15,774 bases of DNA, from assembly GCA_003557965.1 (NCBI GenBank), contig PWND01000167.1, positions 1 through 15,774 on the forward strand. The letters run 5' to 3'. Position 1 is the stretch's first letter; the number at the start of each line of letters is the position of its first letter. The stretch comes from Bacteroidales bacterium. GTDB taxonomy: Bacteria; Bacteroidota; Bacteroidia; Bacteroidales; UBA7960. Shown in pieces: positions 8,155 through 15,668 of the stretch. A program made the position numbers and the translations under genes. The notes beneath the pieces were generated by a model, which worked only from the letters and a program-made list of their open reading frames with translations, was not told the DNA's origin and searched no databases.

Positions 8155-9014
8155 AGTTGTCTTAACATTTTAAGAAACTTTTCTGCTTTAGCTATGTCTT
8201 CTGTTTCTTGGTTTGATATTCTGATTAACTCACCTAGTTTAGGTTTTGAAATCATTGAAGAAAAATAGTTGAAATCTTGTTTTATTAAATGGCTTGTCAA
8301 ATTTGAAAGATACTCAAAATTTTCAATTGTTTCAAATCCATTCTTACTTGTTTTTCGTATATGCTCAGATTCTGTTGGTGTTGGGTTTAAAGACCAAAAA
8401 CCTTGAATTACTCCTGTGGTTTTCAGAAAGTCAACTTTTTGTTTATAACCAGATTGTATTGGACTATTACCTAAAATAACAATAGGAATTTTAGCAGACT
8501 CAGCTCCAGATACCCTTATATTTATTGATTTACCAATAGCCTTAAGCATCGAATCTGAACGAAGGAGTGAAGGGTTTCCTTTATGCGTTTTGTAATCCCC
8601 AATATAAAATACTTTATCCGGATGCTTAAATTGATAATTTGAAACTATACTCATTTTGATTTCAAAAATGAGTTTTATATTATTGGGGTCCTGGTTTATT
8701 GAATTAGTTGTGCAAAACGCTAAATCAGCATTAGACCTTTTTGTCAACCCAATTTCTTCGCAAACAACACCATTGACAGAATATAATCCAAGTTTTTTTG
8801 CGATTGGGTTAAAAACGTCTTTTGCCCATTTTTCTGTAAATTGACCAATTAATGAGTTTCTAGATTGTAATGTTTGTCTTTCACCACCAATGTTTTTAGG
8901 TACATAAGCAAAATATCCTGAATTCAATTTGTAAAAAATTTGTTCTGGTGATGCAAAGTTTTTTAATGCCTCATTAAAAAACCGGATTTCTGTTTTGCTA
9001 CTCCATAGTTTCAT
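8151..9014 (-). CDS. Putative type II restriction endonuclease, PD-(D/E)XK type
   Basis: A 287-residue protein that I do not recognise as a named restriction enzyme family. It is called a restriction endonuclease because it overlaps a methyltransferase gene and has a plausible PD-(D/E)XK core: Asp97 in SNADLAF (94-100), followed 20 residues later by Glu118-Ile-Lys120 in LIFEIKMS (115-122). Glu86 and Glu87 could supply the further upstream acidic residue. No signal peptide or membrane segment is present, as expected for a cytoplasmic nuclease. The frame can be extended to a TTG at 9035, but that TTG lies inside a -7 promoter element, so the ATG at 9014 is chosen. Gene order is nuclease first, methyltransferase second, with no recognisable controller (C) protein. 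The recognition site is unknown. Alternatives: another methylase-linked nuclease such as a type IV-like or defence enzyme. Confidence 0.72.
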   Translation of the reverse strand: MKLWSSKTEIRFFNEALKNFASPEQIFYKLNSGYFAYVPKNIGGERQTLQSRNSLIGQFTEKWAKDVFNPIAKKLGLYSVNGVVCEEIGLTKRSNADLAFCTTNSINQDPNNIKLIFEIKMSIVSNYQFKHPDKVFYIGDYKTHKGNPSLLRSDSMLKAIGKSINIRVSGAESAKIPIVILGNSPIQSGYKQKVDFLKTTGVIQGFWSLNPTPTESEHIRKTSKNGFETIENFEYLSNLTSHLIKQDFNYFSSMISKPKLGELIRISNQETEDIAKAEKFLKMLRQL

Positions 9015-9032
9015 TTCATAGTAAATTTCAAT

Positions 9033-9064
9033 CAAAGTTACAATTTAATCTTTTTTTTAAGAAA
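9033..9064 (-). promoter_or_regulatory. Promoter of the restriction-modification operon
   Basis: Read on the minus strand, TAACTTTG (9040 to 9033) matches the -7 consensus TAnnTTTG exactly, and TTTC (9064 to 9061), 20 nt upstream, matches the -33 TTTG in three of four positions. Transcription would start near 9027, about 13 nt before the ATG at 9014, giving a very short leader. The last three bases of the -7 box form the TTG that could be mistaken for a start codon. Confidence 0.45.
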
Positions 9065-9171
9065 AACTTTAATCTGTTATTTTTTCCCCATAATTACATT
9101 TCGCACACAATTGTTGCAAGCTAAGCAAACTTGATCATTTAATTTAAGTAACAAAAGCTTTGCTTTTTCTA

Positions 9172-10650
9172 CTATATTTCAAAATCACTATCTATCGGCT
9201 TATCATTTAAAAAGTCGTAATGTGTAAGCCTTCTCATTTCATAAAAACCTCTCCAGTATGCTCTCAATGCAGAAAAATATCTTTGTTTTGCCCTGTCTTT
9301 TTCTTCAATTGCCATATTAAGCTCAATAATATCAATTCGCCCTATTAAAAATCTTTGTTTTGTAACCTCATATCTTTTTTCGGCAATAAGGTCGGCTTTT
9401 CGGGCAATTTCAAGTTGGTTTTCGAGCATATTAAACTCCATCACTTTCAAAAAAACTTCTTGTTCAAAGTCGTTTAGTGCCTGGTTTACTGTTGTTTGAA
9501 CCAACTCCTGATTTGATTCTGCCATTTTAACCCTGCCTTTTCCAACTCCCCAGTCAACAATCGGCACGGAAACACCAACACTTACCTGCTGCTGGTCAAG
9601 CGGGTTTTTATAGGCGTCTTCAAAATGTTCTGCACTTTGCGTATAGCCCAAAACTGCAAACAGGTTTGCATTCATTCTGCTTTCCGCTTTTGCCCTGCTT
9701 ACCTCACTTTCTGCTTCTATTAAATAACGTTGCTGTGCAATAATGTCCGGTCGGTTTCTTTTTGCTTCTTCCATAGCCAGGGTTGCATCAACCATTATAT
9801 TATGAATATTATCAGGCGGAATAAGTTCGATGTTTTCTGTTCTTTCAATACCTAAAAATGACATAAAGCGAAACATTGCAGCTTCATAATCAATAAGTGA
9901 TTGTTCGTAATTGGCTTCTGAATTAAGCAAGTTAAGTTCCATCTGAAGCAATTCATTTTCAGCTATTCTGCCCAGAGAATATCTTCCTTTTGCTATCTGG
10001 AATAAAGTGTCATTACTGTTTAGGTTAACTTTATTAATTTCAATATTCATTTGAGCCAGCAGAAGGTCAAAAAATATATTTGTTGCCATAATCGAAATAG
10101 CTTCCATATCGTCAATATACTTTCTTTCAGCCTCCTTGTATCTTTTAGGTTCAACTTTTCTTTCCCACTTATATGGGTTGTAGGCAAAAAGAGGTTGGCT
10201 AAAGCCGATATTTATGGGCGTAGCGAGATAAGATGCTTCTGTTTTGTCATCTCTGATTAAGTCTATTCTTTGCAATCCTGAGCTAATAAACAACTGGCCC
10301 CCGGTAAGGCCAACAGTCTGGTTTATTGTAAGGTTTCCCGATGATGTAGCAAGGCTTCTTCTAATAAATGCATCTGAGCCGTCCGGAAGAGTAATTGCTG
10401 AAATATTGCGGTTTAGATTTGGTATTGTGGCATCAAATCGCAAGTGCGGTAAATATTGTGCCCTGAAGCTTCTAAACTGCCAGTAGCTACCTCTGAACCT
10501 ATGCCGTGCCATTTGAGCTTCGGGAGAGTTTTCCCTTGCTGCCTTAACAACATCTTCCAATGATAAGTAGTTAGTTTCAGTTTGATTTGTTGCACTACCC
10601 GAAAAGCCGGGCAAAAAAAACAAAGAAAGTAAAAACAGGATTTTTCTCAT
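9172..10650 (-). CDS. TolC-family outer-membrane efflux protein
   Basis: A 492-residue outer-membrane factor expected to form a trimeric barrel-plus-periplasmic-tunnel channel for efflux or type I secretion. The signal peptide is at about 1-20 (hydrophobic stretch FLLSLFFLPGF). Two homologous outer-membrane-efflux halves are visible. The first contains LGRIAENELLQMELNLL and the second IGRIDIIELNMAIEEKD, the equivalent helical positions in the repeat. The early segment FSQPLFAYNPYKWERK is of a type I associate with Bacteroidota TolC proteins. It lies 65 bp downstream of the TPR-SpoIIE gene on the same strand, so read-through is possible. No inner-membrane pump or periplasmic adaptor gene is in the window, so the partner must be encoded elsewhere or the operon is atypical. 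The transported substrate is unknown. Confidence 0.9.
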   Translation of the reverse strand: MRKILFLLSLFFLPGFSGSATNQTETNYLSLEDVVKAARENSPEAQMARHRFRGSYWQFRSFRAQYLPHLRFDATIPNLNRNISAITLPDGSDAFIRRSLATSSGNLTINQTVGLTGGQLFISSGLQRIDLIRDDKTEASYLATPINIGFSQPLFAYNPYKWERKVEPKRYKEAERKYIDDMEAISIMATNIFFDLLLAQMNIEINKVNLNSNDTLFQIAKGRYSLGRIAENELLQMELNLLNSEANYEQSLIDYEAAMFRFMSFLGIERTENIELIPPDNIHNIMVDATLAMEEAKRNRPDIIAQQRYLIEAESEVSRAKAESRMNANLFAVLGYTQSAEHFEDAYKNPLDQQQVSVGVSVPIVDWGVGKGRVKMAESNQELVQTTVNQALNDFEQEVFLKVMEFNMLENQLEIARKADLIAEKRYEVTKQRFLIGRIDIIELNMAIEEKDRAKQRYFSALRAYWRGFYEMRRLTHYDFLNDKPIDSDFEI

Positions 10651-10715
10651 TTTACAGTCATTTTGAGATTTGCAATCTGTTAATTGTTTCGTTGGATATC
10701 AGCAGCGTAGCATAT

Positions 10716-13232
10716 TTATATTTGCACTCCTAATACAACAACATCATCTATTTGATCATGAATAATATCTTCCCGAGGCTTTACCCAGTTATCAAATGTG
10801 TTTTCAAGCATTAGTTTTTGCTCATCCATTGACAGGCTAGTGGTTTCAGCGATAAGTTTTTTAAAAGTTTTTTTGTTAAATTTTTTATTATCAAGTCCTC
10901 CAAACTGATCAACAAAGCCATCACTAAACATATACAGTTTATCACCTTTGTTTAGTTGAATTTCATGGTTTTCGTACTTATTCATTTTTACAAAAATTGC
11001 CACAGGCATTTTATCACCTTTAATTTCTTCAACAATCAATTCGGAGTCTTTTGGGTTGTTTTCAATATTGTTAGCCCTGACAATCCAAAGTGGGTTGTTA
11101 GCACCTGCCCAGTGGCATTTCAGAGTTTTTTTGTTAATAATAGCTAAACTAATATCCATTCCGTCAACTTGTGATTCTTCTGATAGAGATTGTTTAAGGG
11201 CATTAACAACAGAATCTCTGAGTTCATTCAAAATATCAGCAGCATTATTAAATGCATTAGTTGCAGAAATTTGATTTAAAGTGCTAATTCCAAGCATCGA
11301 CATAAAAGCACCCGGCACACCGTGTCCTGTACAGTCAGCAGCAACAATCATAACCCAGTCTCCAACATCTGCTGAATAGTAGAAATCACCAGAAACAACG
11401 TCTTTCGGCCTGTACATAACAAAATATCCGGCAAAGTGGGGCTTTATGCAGCTGTCTGAAGGAAGCACAGCATTCTGTATCCTTTTAGCATAGCGTATAG
11501 AGGAGTCAATACGTTGTTTTTGTATTTCAATAAATTCTTTTTGTTTAAGCACAACATCGTGTTGTGCTTCTATTTCTTCTTTTTGTGCCCTGATCTCTTC
11601 ATTGGCTTCTACAAGTAAAGCATTTTTTTCTAATATTTCTTCCTTTTGTTCAGCCAGTTTAATGTTAGCTTTTTTCTTTAACAAGAATAATCTGAAAATA
11701 ATCGCCGACAAGGTCACCACAACAAAAAAACCTCCTATAAAAAAATATATAACTGTAAGTTGCCTTCTTCTTTTTTCTTCGCTTTGTGCCAGTTCAGCTT
11801 TTCTTAATGCATTTTCCTTGTTAAGGTTAGATATTTCAAGTTCTCGTTTTTCGGCTTCATACTTTTCCTGCATTTCAGTGAGAGCTCTTGCACTTTCTTC
11901 ATTGAAAACTATGCTGTTTGCGTCAATAAACTTTAAAGCGTATTTAAATGCTTTTCCATATTCATCAACTTTTCCGTAAGCTTCATATAAAAGCTTTGCT
12001 GCTGACCTTTGTGAAGTATACGAGCCTACATCTGAGGCAAGGTTGTGAGATTTTTTTGCATAGTCCATTGCTTTATTAAGGTTCTCTCTGCCTATAAACT
12101 GGTCACCTGTTTTTTGCGTAATTGAATCATAAATATTAATATATAATGCGGCTAAACTTGAATATATTATAGACAACCCGGCTTTATCTCCAATTTCCTT
12201 GTCAATTTTCAATGCTTTCAAGTAATAATACTCTGCTTTACTAAATTCTTTACTGTCGCGATAGATATTGCCAATATTGCTATATGCGGCAGACATTGCA
12301 TATCTGTCTCCAGTTTCTTCTGCATATTTAAGGGATTTTCGGTAATATGTTACTGCTTTTTGGAAATACTCACTTTTTTTGGTTTCATCTTCTTCAGAGT
12401 TAGCCAGGTCTTCATATATCATACCTGTGTTGTTATAAGCTCTGTATATATTTCGGCTTGCGCCTTCTTCCTTGAATATTCTCAATGCCTCATTAGAGTA
12501 GTTTAATGCTTGTTGAAAGTTGCCAAGAGACCTGTGTACTATTCCAAGATTAAGGCTTGCACTTGCCTCTCCCCTTTTGTTACCCACATCTATATAAACA
12601 CGAAGGCTGAAAAGATAGTTTTCCGCAGCCTTCTCAAACAGGCCCTGATTTCTGTAGATTATTCCGATGTTATTATATGAAGATGCTATTCTATCCATAT
12701 CCTCAAGCTCTTCATATATTTCCAGCGACTTTTTAAAATAACTGATTGCTTCCTGAAAATCTCCCATTGCATACTGGCAAATACCCAAAGGGGTATAAGC
12801 TTCGGCAATTCCTCTTGGGTATCCGGCTTTATCATGCCACTTTATAGCCTTATAGTAATAAGGAATTGCTTCTGTAAAATCACCCACATAGCTATGAGTT
12901 TCACCAATAGTATAGTAAGCATGAGCTTTATATTTTAGCATTTTTCGCACAAAAGGGTCAATTACCGGTTGAGTTAAAACCGGTGGTATGCGCTCATTTG
13001 TAAACTCAATAATCATGTTAGCATACATGTCAGCAGAGTCAAGATCCACACCGGTGTATTGCCGGCTGATTTCATGGTAGAGCACAACCCTGGTTGTATC
13101 GTGAATTTTTTCTGTTAGCTCCTTTTTTAATGAATCTATAAGCACCCTGGTACGAGCAAAGGCTTCATTTACAGTTAATAAAAAAGCGATAAATGAAATA
13201 AATATTATTTTACTTGTGATTGTTCTCAGCAT
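10716..13232 (-). CDS. TPR sensor protein with SpoIIE-type PP2C serine phosphatase domain
   Basis: An 838-residue putative signalling protein. Order: signal sequence or N-terminal anchor (about 8-26); about seven tetratricopeptide repeats (about 101-360, for example AYTPLGICQYAMGDFQEAI at 145-163 and SYNNIGIIYRNQGLFEKA at 185-202); a coiled coil (about 445-490); one transmembrane helix (about 493-516); a second coiled coil (about 520-578); and a C-terminal SpoIIE/PP2C phosphatase domain (about 595-838). The metal-binding aspartates look intact: Asp616 in VSGDFYY, Asp633 in ADCTGHGVPGAF, Asp771 in FSDGF, and Asp829/Asp830 in QIDDVVVLG. The likely arrangement is periplasmic TPRs sensing a ligand or protein and a cytoplasmic phosphatase, which in related systems dephosphorylates an anti-sigma antagonist. 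No such partner is nearby. It is divergent from tnaA and is followed by the TolC gene. Confidence 0.9.
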   Translation of the reverse strand: MLRTITSKIIFISFIAFLLTVNEAFARTRVLIDSLKKELTEKIHDTTRVVLYHEISRQYTGVDLDSADMYANMIIEFTNERIPPVLTQPVIDPFVRKMLKYKAHAYYTIGETHSYVGDFTEAIPYYYKAIKWHDKAGYPRGIAEAYTPLGICQYAMGDFQEAISYFKKSLEIYEELEDMDRIASSYNNIGIIYRNQGLFEKAAENYLFSLRVYIDVGNKRGEASASLNLGIVHRSLGNFQQALNYSNEALRIFKEEGASRNIYRAYNNTGMIYEDLANSEEDETKKSEYFQKAVTYYRKSLKYAEETGDRYAMSAAYSNIGNIYRDSKEFSKAEYYYLKALKIDKEIGDKAGLSIIYSSLAALYINIYDSITQKTGDQFIGRENLNKAMDYAKKSHNLASDVGSYTSQRSAAKLLYEAYGKVDEYGKAFKYALKFIDANSIVFNEESARALTEMQEKYEAEKRELEISNLNKENALRKAELAQSEEKRRRQLTVIYFFIGGFFVVVTLSAIIFRLFLLKKKANIKLAEQKEEILEKNALLVEANEEIRAQKEEIEAQHDVVLKQKEFIEIQKQRIDSSIRYAKRIQNAVLPSDSCIKPHFAGYFVMYRPKDVVSGDFYYSADVGDWVMIVAADCTGHGVPGAFMSMLGISTLNQISATNAFNNAADILNELRDSVVNALKQSLSEESQVDGMDISLAIINKKTLKCHWAGANNPLWIVRANNIENNPKDSELIVEEIKGDKMPVAIFVKMNKYENHEIQLNKGDKLYMFSDGFVDQFGGLDNKKFNKKTFKKLIAETTSLSMDEQKLMLENTFDNWVKPREDIIHDQIDDVVVLGVQI

Positions 13233-13374
13233 TTAAAAAAATTTGAAAAAAACATAATACTTTCGAAAGCAATAATGTATGACAGTTCTTGTATTTAAGG
13301 CTGTTTTTTATATTATGACTATTAATTATTTTTAAACTTTAAAACTACAAAAAACTTTAATGCAATAAAATTTA

Positions 13375-13382
13375 TATTTTTG
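13375..13382 (+). promoter_or_regulatory. -7 promoter element facing tnaA
   Basis: TATTTTTG matches TAnnTTTG exactly, but no TTTG-like -33 box is found 19-21 nt upstream, where the sequence is A-rich. A start near 13389 would give an unusually long leader of about 175 nt before the tnaA ATG, which fits regulation inside the leader, possibly with an activator replacing the -33 contact. Confidence 0.4.
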
Positions 13383-13402
13383 TTTATTCAAAAAGTTGTA
13401 AT

Positions 13403-13489
13403 ATGATTGTTTCTGAATATAAAACATTCAAAATCCGCTATAAGAATATTAAAAGGCGTGATTCATATTGCTTTCCGGCTTCTGTTTAG
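13403..13489 (+). CDS. Possible 28-residue leader peptide upstream of tnaA
   Basis: A reading frame ATG to TAG encodes 28 residues, beginning MIVSEYKTFK and ending YCFPASV, with several basic residues in the middle. It lies wholly within the predicted tnaA leader and its stop codon touches the 5' arm of the downstream hairpin. Enterobacterial tnaA is controlled by the leader peptide TnaC, which needs a tryptophan and a final proline. This frame has no tryptophan codon and its proline is four residues from the end, so it does not match that mechanism. It may be a chance ORF. Confidence 0.2.
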   Translation: MIVSEYKTFKIRYKNIKRRDSYCFPASV

Positions 13490-13516
13490 CTCCTTTAGAC
13501 ATTTGCGTTTAGGAGC
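13489..13516 (+). other. Hairpin in the tnaA leader
   Basis: GCTCCT (13489-13494) and AGGAGC (13511-13516) form a 6-bp stem with a 16-nt loop. A T-rich stretch follows after a 10-nt gap (TTTTTTT near 13529-13535), so the layout is terminator-like but not canonical. The 3' arm contains AGGAG, yet it lies about 50 nt before the tnaA ATG, too far to be its ribosome site. It could serve as an attenuator or as an RNA stability element. Confidence 0.35.
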
Positions 13517-13564
13517 ACCTTTCTATTTTTTTAATCAATTATTAACATTTTAAATTTTAAACAT

Positions 13565-14941
13565 ATGAAACTACCATATGCAGAACCTTATAAGATTAAA
13601 GTCGTTGAACCTGTTTACAGAAGTACTCGCGAAGAAAGAGAAAAGTGGATAAAAGAAACACGTTACAATCTATTTGGACTAAGAAGTGACAGAGTATTTA
13701 TTGATTTATTAACTGATAGTGGTACAGGCGCAATGAGCCATTATCAATGGTCTGAGATTATGCTAGGCGATGAAAGCTATGCCGGATCTTTGTCATATTT
13801 TAAACTTAAAGAAGTTATTAACAATCTTTTGGGTATGCCTCATTTTATTCCCGCACATCAAGGCAGGGCAGCTGAAAATGTTTTGTTTTCTGCTACAATA
13901 AAGGAAGGTGATATTGTTCCGGGGAATTCTCACTTTGATACTACAAAAGGACATATTGAATTTCGCAGGGCAGTCGCAGTTGACTGTACAATTGACGAGT
14001 CTTTTAACACAGAATTATATCATCCTTTTAAAGGAAATATTGACCCTGAAAAGCTTGAAACGGTTTTCAAAAAGTACCCTGCAGATAAAATCCCTATGTG
14101 TATTGTTACACTTACGTGTAATACGTCAGGCGGGCAGCCAGTAAGCATGCAAAATATTAAGGATGTTTCAGCTTTATGTAAAAAATATAATGTGCCTGTA
14201 ATATTTGATGCAGCCAGGTTTGCTGAGAACGCATACTTTATCAAAACCCGCGAAGAAGGTTATTCCGACAAATCAATAAAAGAGATAGTCGGTGAAATGT
14301 TTAGTTACGCTGATGGTGCAACTATGAGCAGCAAAAAAGATGCTATTGTTAATATTGGTGGATTCCTTGCCATGCGCAATGAAGACCTTTTTAAAAAAGC
14401 AAGCACATACTGTATTATGTTTGAGGGCTACCTAACGTACGGAGGCCTTGCCGGAAGAGACCTTGGAGCGCTGGCGCAGGGCTTGATGGAAGGAACTGAG
14501 TTTGATTATCTTGAAGCAAGGATTGGCCAGGTTGAATATCTTGGCGAGAAGCTTAAATCTTATAACATACCAATACAACAACCAACCGGTGGACATGCTG
14601 TTTTTGTGGATGCAAAAAAGTTTTTGCCAAATGTTCCTAAAGAACAATACCAGGCACAAACATTAGCTGTTGAATTATACCTTGAAGGCGGAGTAAGAGG
14701 CGTAGAGATAGGCACAATACTTGCTGACAGGGACCCGGAAACAAGGGAAAACAGGTATCCTGCACTTGAACTGCTACGCTTAGCCATTCCAAGAAGAGTT
14801 TATACAAATAACCACATGGATTATATTGCAGCTTCGCTTGCAAATGTTTATGAAAAGCGGGAAAGTATAAACAAGGGTTTTAAAATCACTTACGAGGCAC
14901 CAATAATGAGGCATTTTACTGTAAAACTGGAAAGAGTATAG
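13565..14941 (+). CDS. tnaA: Tryptophanase (tryptophan indole-lyase)
   Basis: A 458-residue pyridoxal-phosphate enzyme that cleaves L-tryptophan to indole, pyruvate and ammonia. The family is shared with tyrosine phenol-lyase, but the discriminating residues are those of tryptophanase: Asp125 in FDTTKGH (Thr in tyrosine phenol-lyase), Ile382 in VEIGTIL (Arg in tyrosine phenol-lyase) and His450 in MRHFTVKL (Phe in tyrosine phenol-lyase). The PLP lysine is in SSKKDA (most likely Lys258), the PLP-site motif QGRAAEN is at 99-105, and the substrate-carboxylate arginine is in IPRRVYT (Arg410). The comparison is made from recalled sequences of the E. coli and Citrobacter enzymes. The ATG is preceded by an A/T-rich stretch without a Shine-Dalgarno sequence. 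No tryptophan permease gene is adjacent in the window. Indole from this enzyme often serves as a signal molecule. Confidence 0.93.
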   Translation: MKLPYAEPYKIKVVEPVYRSTREEREKWIKETRYNLFGLRSDRVFIDLLTDSGTGAMSHYQWSEIMLGDESYAGSLSYFKLKEVINNLLGMPHFIPAHQGRAAENVLFSATIKEGDIVPGNSHFDTTKGHIEFRRAVAVDCTIDESFNTELYHPFKGNIDPEKLETVFKKYPADKIPMCIVTLTCNTSGGQPVSMQNIKDVSALCKKYNVPVIFDAARFAENAYFIKTREEGYSDKSIKEIVGEMFSYADGATMSSKKDAIVNIGGFLAMRNEDLFKKASTYCIMFEGYLTYGGLAGRDLGALAQGLMEGTEFDYLEARIGQVEYLGEKLKSYNIPIQQPTGGHAVFVDAKKFLPNVPKEQYQAQTLAVELYLEGGVRGVEIGTILADRDPETRENRYPALELLRLAIPRRVYTNNHMDYIAASLANVYEKRESINKGFKITYEAPIMRHFTVKLERV

Positions 14942-14973
14942 TAATAAACCAGGTTGGTGTTGTGGTATTGCTT

Positions 14974-15240
14974 CTTCTTTTGGCTTGCCCCAAAAGAAGC
15001 AATCCCGTTTGCTTCGCACGGGACAAGAAGTTCAAGGCTGCGGAGTTTTGCCGACTCGCCTAAGCTTAGTTTCTTCTTTCTTTTTTTCTCTGATAAAAAA
15101 AGAAACAAAAAAATCAAGGCAAAACGAATCCTCCCCGCTCTTGAAAAACTTTTGAAATCCATGGCAAAGCAGGCAAGCCTCTTTGCCGGATTTCATGAAG
15201 TTTTCCAATTCACATCTTCTCCGCCTTCGCGTTTTGCCTT
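14974..15240. repeat. Composite palindromic repeat element
   Basis: Four nested or adjacent inverted repeats occur in 267 bp. (1) CTTCTTTTGG (14974-14983) pairs with CCAAAAGAAG (14990-14999), a 10-bp stem with 6-nt loop. (2) CCCGT (15004-15008) pairs with ACGGG (15018-15022). (3) An 11-bp stem TTTCTTTTTTT (15077-15087) pairs with AAAAAAAGAAA (15095-15105). (4) A long imperfect hairpin has outer arms AAGGCAAAACG (15116-15126) and CGTTTTGCCTT (15230-15240). TCAAGGC follows both A/G-rich stems (15032-15038 and 15114-15120), so the unit looks like two related modules. I recall similar sequences scattered in Bacteroidota intergenic regions, but copy number cannot be seen here. Confidence 0.65.
15116..15240. 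repeat. Long imperfect hairpin (about 125 nt)
   Basis: Arms pair at four levels: AAGGCAAAACG (15116-15126) with CGTTTTGCCTT (15230-15240); AAAACTT (15145-15151) with AAGTTTT (15198-15204); GAAATCC (15154-15160) with GGATTTC (15188-15194); and GGCAAAG (15163-15169) with CTTTGCC (15181-15187), closing on an 11-nt loop. The region between the outer and inner arms is unpaired. It would fold as a branched cruciform in DNA or a long stem in RNA. Confidence 0.65.
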
Positions 15241-15538
15241 GCCTGCCCGCAACATATGTTCCGGCATTGTGGTTTATTTGTTGAGTTGTTGAACCGTTTA
15301 GTCGTTTAGTTGCTGAAAAACCTGAAGGCCTGATGATTCTTCTTCCCTAAAAATAAGGTAATAAGGTTTTGCTCTCTTGGGGATGCCTTTTAGCTACTAA
15401 GGTTGAAAAAATGAGAATAAGGTTTTTTTTCAATCTGCATAATCCATACAATCCTTTAATCTACGGGACCTCTCCTTTACAGTACTAATGACAACATTTT
15501 TAAATGTTTTGTTCAATGGTGTAAAATCTGTTTTTTAC

Positions 15539-15558
15539 GGACAGGTCAAGCCCGGCAT
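15539..15558. repeat. TCAAGC-loop hairpin repeat, copy 1 (mismatched stem)
   Basis: The left arm GGACAGG (15539-15545) is that of copy 2, the loop is TCAAGC (15546-15551), and the right arm CCGGCAT (15552-15558) begins like that of copy 3. The two arms pair poorly, so this copy looks like a hybrid of the two stem types or a degenerate copy. Confidence 0.6.
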
Positions 15559-15625
15559 ATTAGGTCAGGGAAATCCCTTTGTCGAGTACTAACATCAAAA
15601 CGAATATAGCAGGCATTGTTTTATC

Positions 15626-15645
15626 GGACAGGTCAAGCCCTGTCC
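15626..15645. repeat. TCAAGC-loop hairpin repeat, copy 2
   Basis: GGACAGG (15626-15632) and CCTGTCC (15639-15645) form a perfect 7-bp stem around the loop TCAAGC (15633-15638). Same loop as copies 1 and 3. Confidence 0.7.
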
Positions 15646-15668
15646 TTACGAGCATCCTCATTGACAAT

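Larger units (their letters stand above)
13233..13564. promoter_or_regulatory. Divergent intergenic region between the SpoIIE gene and tnaA
   Basis: 332 bp with no long ORF. It contains a 10-bp perfect palindrome CTTTCGAAAG (13260-13269), about 28 bp upstream of the phosphatase start, which could be an operator. It also contains a -7 element facing tnaA (13375-13382), a 28-codon reading frame (13403-13489) and a hairpin (13489-13516). No good promoter for the phosphatase gene was found. Confidence 0.4.

Noticed and set aside
13565..14941. Tyrosine phenol-lyase as the identity of the PLP lyase
   Set aside because: The three discriminating positions read Asp125, Ile382 and His450, which are the tryptophanase states and not the Thr, Arg and Phe of tyrosine phenol-lyase.
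14954..15292. 112-codon open frame on the plus strand downstream of tnaA (and overlapping minus-strand frames around 14890-15162)
   Set aside because: It runs straight through the palindromic repeats, gives a low-complexity Phe/Lys/Ser-rich product, and mirror frames exist on the other strand, as expected from inverted repeats. No promoter or family motif supports it.
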